Origin: Sesamum alatum
Taxonomy: Eukaryota; Streptophyta; Magnoliopsida; Lamiales; Pedaliaceae
Direction: 5' to 3'
NCBI GenBank assembly: GCA_034509735.1
Contig: JACGWO010000003.1
Span: 36,292,466 to 36,356,465 of the forward strand
Length of the DNA: 64,000 nt
The notes under the pieces were generated by a model. That model saw only the letters and a program-made list of their open reading frames with translations. It was not told where the DNA came from and searched no databases. Numbering within the stretch: the first letter of the stretch is position 1; every line of letters begins with the position of its first letter. A program made the translations under genes and the position numbers. Shown piece after piece: positions 59,401-64,000 of the stretch.

Positions 59401-61803
59401 ATGGCTGGAGGGAGAAGAACCAAACTCGAAAAGTAAGGTTTTTCCTTATGGTTTTCTTGAACCAATCGGATTCGGGAATTGATATCTGCATGTTTTGTTT
59501 TTTTTTATGTATGATTGATTTGTTCTATATGACTGAATCTAATAGCCATCTTGCAGGTTTAAAAGTTTGTGTGATGTTGAATGTAATCGGAATTGATTGT
59601 TTGAGGAGAATGGGATTGGATGGATTTATGATTTTGCTTGTTATGGAATTTGAGTGATTCGCCAATCTCTTTTTGATTTACACCAATTTGAAGTTGGCAA
59701 ATAGGGCTCATAATCGTTTCTCTGCACATTGAAAAGTTGTTTTAATTACTTTTTTCCGTGTTAAACGTAGATTTATGTTTCAATGCATTTAACTGTAGTC
59801 ATAGGGGTTGTGTTAAAGCCCATACGAGTTGCCAATCTTTTCAAGGTAAATTCAAAACCATGCATCATTTTTGCGAAAATTCTGGTTTCCAAATGTACTC
59901 AATTGATTTATCACTGGCATTGAATCAAGTCGACTTTGATTTGAATATACAAGGAAAAAATCTGGATAGGCCATGGATCTGTCTGATAGAGATGCAATGA
60001 AGTGTTTACTGCATGCTATGACACTATTTGTGTTATAGAATTAGGAGTCATTCTCCTTTTTATCTTATGGAGCATGATTCTGGCCTTTCATGTTTCTGTT
60101 TGTCCATGTAGTCTTTAGATCATAAAGGAAAAGGGCGTCGTGCTATGCATCAGAGTTTCTTGTTTGATATAGAAACTTGATTGCAGGGTGTTTATTGGCT
60201 TGAAACTCCTAGCTTTCCAATTGAACAATGACACATAAATACCTGTCTTTTAACGAAAGTCGGCTTTTTAAGAGTAAAGGTGACAATTTTGAGGGAATCA
60301 TTCGTCTAGATTTCTTCATGACGTATCCCTGAGTATGCACTTGTGTGTGATTGATACAGGCTGTCGTGTACAGCACATTGCTTCTAGTTGTTTCTCTGAG
60401 ACAGTGATTTGATGAGTATTAATAATGAACGGATTTTTTTTTTCTTTTCTTTTTTTCTTTTGATTCTTAATAAGCATAGCATCAACCTTTGATTTTGATC
60501 CATGAACCTAATCGGTAATCTTTTAACCTCAATTGTAAGAATCCTTTGGACTCCCCATCAGATTCGCAAACCCACCTAGGTATAGTTTCTTGTTTGTTTT
60601 ATTGATTGTTTATTTATTGAGTAATATAGTCAGACAGATTAGTAGTGATTTTCTTTCAATTAAACTCACTTGGACTACATTTATTTTTCATTCTGGTTAA
60701 TCTGATGCAATTTTCATGCTTGTAGATTGGTTGATACTATCAAAGAAGATCAAAGAGTTTCAAGTGGGCTCGAAGAGCAAAATTCAGCAGTGCCTGATCT
60801 CCCATCAGAGCTTTGGGAGCGGATTTTTTCTCCATTAGACTTGAGAGATAACATCCGTGCTGCTGCTGTTTGCAAATCGTGGCAAGCTGTTGCAACCTCT
60901 GTCCGGAAGTCCGACAGGCCTCCATGGCTTATGATTTGCCCAAACTTTGGCAACTCGTATGATTTCTATGACCCTACTAAACGCAAAACACATTCTCTTG
61001 ATTTGCCAGAGTTAAAGGGCTCTGAGTTCTGTTATGCCAAGGATGGTTGGTTGCTGGTATTCAAGCCAAGAACTCAAGGCTTCTTCTTCTTTTCCCCTCA
61101 TACTCTGGAGTTGATCAAACTTCCTACGCTACATTTTGCTCACCAAATAGTTGCCTTTTCAGCTGCGCCAACATCTGATAACTGTATCGTTTTTACAGTT
61201 GAGCATGTTAACCCCATGGCTGTTGCAGTTAGCACTTGTCGGCCTGGGGATGATGCATGGACCACCATCAATTTCGAAAACCCGCAGTCGATTGTCAGCA
61301 GCATTTGGACTAACATAGTCTTCTCCAAGGGCCATTTCTATTGTTTGAGTCTAACTGGTTGGCTTGGGGTGTACAACCCAAATAATGGTATTTGGGCGGT
61401 TCTCTCTGTGCCGCCTCCTAACTGCACAGAGTACTTTCCCCCTAGGAACTGGTGGAAAGGCAAATTCATGGCAGAGTATAATGGGGACATTTTTTTGGTG
61501 TACACTTGTGCCGCTGTGAAGCCCATCATATACAAGTTGGACGAGATGAAACAAGTTTGGGTGGAGATGGTATCTTTAGGAGGAATGACATTCTTTGCCA
61601 ACTTTTTGTCTTCCCATGTTCGGGCTGATCTTGTTGCGAAGATGAGAAACACTGTTTATTTCTCTAAGGCTCTATGTCATGGGAAATGCTGTTTTACATA
61701 TTCGGTCGATCTTGGCAGATATTATCCTCGAAAGCGGCCTTGTAATTGTGGACAGCACGATCCTTTCAAGAGCATTTGGATTGAACCACCTGAAGACGTT
61801 TGA
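59401..61803 (+). CDS. F-box protein with DUF295 domain
   Basis: Two exons join in phase to 369 codons: a mini-exon 59401-59432 (MAGGRRTKLE plus two bases) and 60726-61803, split by a 1.3-kb intron. The F-box (DLPSELWERIFSPLDLRDNI ... VCKSWQAVA, about residues 35-75) should bind SKP1 in an SCF ubiquitin ligase. The rest is the DUF295 / kelch-like repeat part (WLMICPNFGNSYDFYDPTKR, NGIWAVLSVPPPNC, KLDEMKQVWVEMVSLGGMTFF), the presumed substrate-binding region. It matches the plant F-box/kelch At1g57790-like group. The C-terminal CCFTYSVDLGRYYPRKRPCN part is complete, and no break is seen. Substrate unknown. The start in the mini-exon is supported by the TATA box and the phase match; starting inside exon 2 is possible, but no ATG precedes the F-box there. 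Confidence 0.9.
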
Positions 61804-62624
61804 ACTGTCCTATGGAATCAAATTTGCCACAATTTTGTATCGGATGGGATAAAAAATGCTACAATCTTTATCCTATGGGATTAAATGTGCTAAGCCCGTA
61901 AATTGTGGGACTGAAAGTGCAACACCCTGTGTTATGTGGGATTAAAAATGCAATTTTTCTTTAGATATCTGTAAATCTGGCGCCTTCCAGCATCATCTCC
62001 CTTTGATGAAAATGAACACTTTGACATGTTGAAGAAATCTATAACTTGAAAAAGCAGCAAACATGTAAATCCATTGTTCCTCTTAAAAACTAGTTCAAAT
62101 CATCATTGACTATTTAGCCACAACATGCTCGAGTATGGTGATCTTCTTGACAATTTCAACACCACTAAGCACACTAAATCAATCACCACGTCAAATGCCA
62201 TAAAGAATATAACAAAATCGAATAAACATCCATCAATTGAAAAGATAAAGCATAATGAATATAACTAAACCGAATAAACATCCATCAATTAAAAAGATAA
62301 GCATCATGAAAATTAGTAAAAGATATCAAACTGATCATCTCTTTTGCTGAGGATTTAGGAGCTCTTTGTAAATACATGTTAGTTATGCATGAATCAGTTT
62401 GACCTCTTCTTCAGAACACCAGCTTGTTGCTTCCGTAAGTGTAGCATTCTGAGTTCAAGAGGAAGGGTCAGTTGCCGTAAGAGACCATTGAGTTTTACAT
62501 TTTCATGTGTAATTATACTCGATACTGAAGCAAGCAGAGATGTCGACAGAATGAAAAAGTAGGACCAGGGCCATAGGTTAGTAAAAAACGTTTGAACTAT
62601 TCCACATTTGGTCCTATAAAATAA
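61804..62624. other. 3' flank of the F-box gene and spacer
   Basis: Right after the stop, a degenerate unit (ATGGGATTAAAxxTGC-like) occurs three or four times at about 61812-61955. At about 62205-62310 a unit of about 52 bp (CGAATAAACATCCATCAATT ... AAAAGATAA) is duplicated. No gene was recognised. Confidence 0.55.
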
Positions 62625-64000
62625 TTCAACGAGTTAACTAGACAATAGGTTTTTTTATTTAAAAAAAACTTAATTCATCCAATTCTGGTGCCCCTATAAA
62701 TATGCTAGCCCAAAGAGGGCCACGACCACGAGCAAAATAAATAAATTGAAAGGACACATGTAGATTGCCCACATGCAAATAGTTAGGAAAAAGAAAGAGG
62801 CCCATCTCAGTCAAGAGTCCAAGTAGAAGGTAGCCCACGTGGATGGTCCATGACTATCCACATCAGACCAACTACCTTGACCACCTTACTCAAAAGTTGA
62901 GGAGGGGATAAACATCAGTTGTCATAAATCCTGGAAACGTGACAACAAAGGATGAAGTACGGGATTCATCCTTAGTTATATTGTAACCGCCCAAGCTAAG
63001 TAGGATTGTTCTAGCCGAGAAGGGATGCCTTCTTCCAACTGAATCCCTAAAGATTTGGAATCTTGTCACTTGAAAGTTGAAGATGCGGCTAAGCTTTAGC
63101 CATCAAAGTTGGGCATATGTGGCGGCGGGAAGGGAAAATTGAAGCTCATCATTATCTTAGCCACAACCACTTGTCGAGAAGGACACCTGTGGGAGGGTAT
63201 TTCCCCTAAAGTAAGTCCCATAAAACAGGGAATTTTACCTTATCCACATGGACCTGCGTCTACCTATAAATACCAAACTCTAAAACTCGAATTGATAGTT
63301 TGAATTTTGCACTCAACCACACTAATTTGTACTCTGCCAATTTCTATTACTTTCTTTTATTAGTTTTCTAGTCTTTATTTGCTACTAATTTAGGTGTCGA
63401 AGTGGTAACCTATAGTTTGCAGGCTCCAGCCAATGAAATTGCAAATAAGCCCAAAAATCTTGTTCTAGTTACTGGATTCGAGCATTTTTGCTTCCATCAA
63501 ATTCTTTTATTGATTTTCATAAATTTTTCTAATTTCACATATATATATATAATTTTCTACAGGTTCTTTGAAGTTTGAACTATAATGCTAAATTGCAAAA
63601 TCTATTTGGAGAATATTTCGATATACAAACTCTTCAACTATTCAAAAGATCGAATTTTTAAGTTCAGAAGTCTATTTTTTTTAATAATAACTATAGAATT
63701 TTAGAAGTATGTAAAAATAAAATTCATATTTATCATTTACTTTATAAATTTGTGAATTACTATGTCCAGTTGATATATTGTATTTGATAATTTTTTACTG
63801 TACGGGGCATTATTTTGGTGGATGGAATAAATGTAGAGTAGATAATAAATAATAAACTTGTGGATGAGATTCAATTATACCATCCAATATTTTGTTTATT
63901 TGTATTGGTTAAATTTTTAATAAAAATAATTTCATGTTTACTTATATGGATAAAAATGTGGCAACATTTCATTTTCACTTATTTCCGTATATCAAGCCGT
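62625..64000 (+). repeat. Gypsy-LTR-like repeat, right copy (cut by window end)
   Basis: The second copy of the repeat at 53810-55070, in the same orientation. It is more complete, with an extra block of about 350 bp at 62880-63180, and lacks the Helitron. It continues beyond the window, so its end and any linked coding part cannot be seen. Confidence 0.7.

Noticed and set aside
53810..64000. Idea that the two large repeats are the paired LTRs of one element
   Set aside because: A normal F-box gene, tandem arrays and spacer lie between them, with no internal retrotransposon coding part, primer site or polypurine tract at the borders.
1..64000. CRISPR array, bacterial operons or a phage-defence system
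   Set aside because: The window is a plant nuclear region with spliced genes; the tandem repeats seen lack unique spacers of constant length.

Overview
The window looks like nuclear DNA of a flowering plant, most likely a eudicot. Genes are split by many short GT-AG introns, spacers are strongly AT-rich, and Copia, Gypsy, LINE, Helitron and Mutator-type elements lie between and inside genes. The species cannot be named from the sequence alone.

Eight host genes can be read with confidence, and their splice phases close exactly. From left to right they are: a 13-exon plastid-targeted membrane protein of the At5g03900 family (minus, 7358-1637); a plastid SOUL haem-binding protein with 8 exons (plus, 9889-16057); an intronless DUF4228/PADRE protein (minus, 17073-16726); a 6-exon MYB-CC (MYR1/MYR2-like) transcription factor (minus, 21710-19388); a 6-exon secreted alpha-carbonic anhydrase (plus, 36443-38396); an intronless basic plant-specific protein of unknown function (minus, 45645-44758); the ribosome-biogenesis factor TSR2 with 4 exons (plus, 48581-51656); and an F-box/DUF295 protein with 2 exons (plus, 59401-61803). 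They look like ordinary, independently regulated genes. There is no operon, secondary-metabolism cluster or defence system.

The rest is mostly repeats. A Copia element at 23511-28394 is nearly intact: its LTRs differ only by a 2-bp indel and it has a 5-bp target duplication, yet two single-base frameshifts break its polyprotein. An older internally deleted Copia copy sits on the opposite strand inside the last long intron of the SOUL gene. A 5'-truncated LINE (38954-42297) has an 8-bp target duplication and substitutions at RT catalytic aspartates. Non-autonomous elements with inverted ends and 9-bp target duplications (31995-32420, 35438-35936, 42795-43329 and probably others) form a Mutator-type MITE family. 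Two short Helitrons have readable ends (9076-9546 minus, 54091-54337 plus). Two copies of a large Gypsy-LTR-like repeat flank the F-box gene region.

I found no convincing new biological system. The observations most worth checking are the proton-shuttle substitution in the carbonic anhydrase, the four-unit tandem array of about 205 bp downstream of a promoter-like sequence (56080-57170), the young but frameshifted Copia element, the 9-bp-TSD MITE family, the duplicated splice acceptor in the At5g03900-like gene, and two unassigned exon-like segments (28823-28889 and about 33050-33230).
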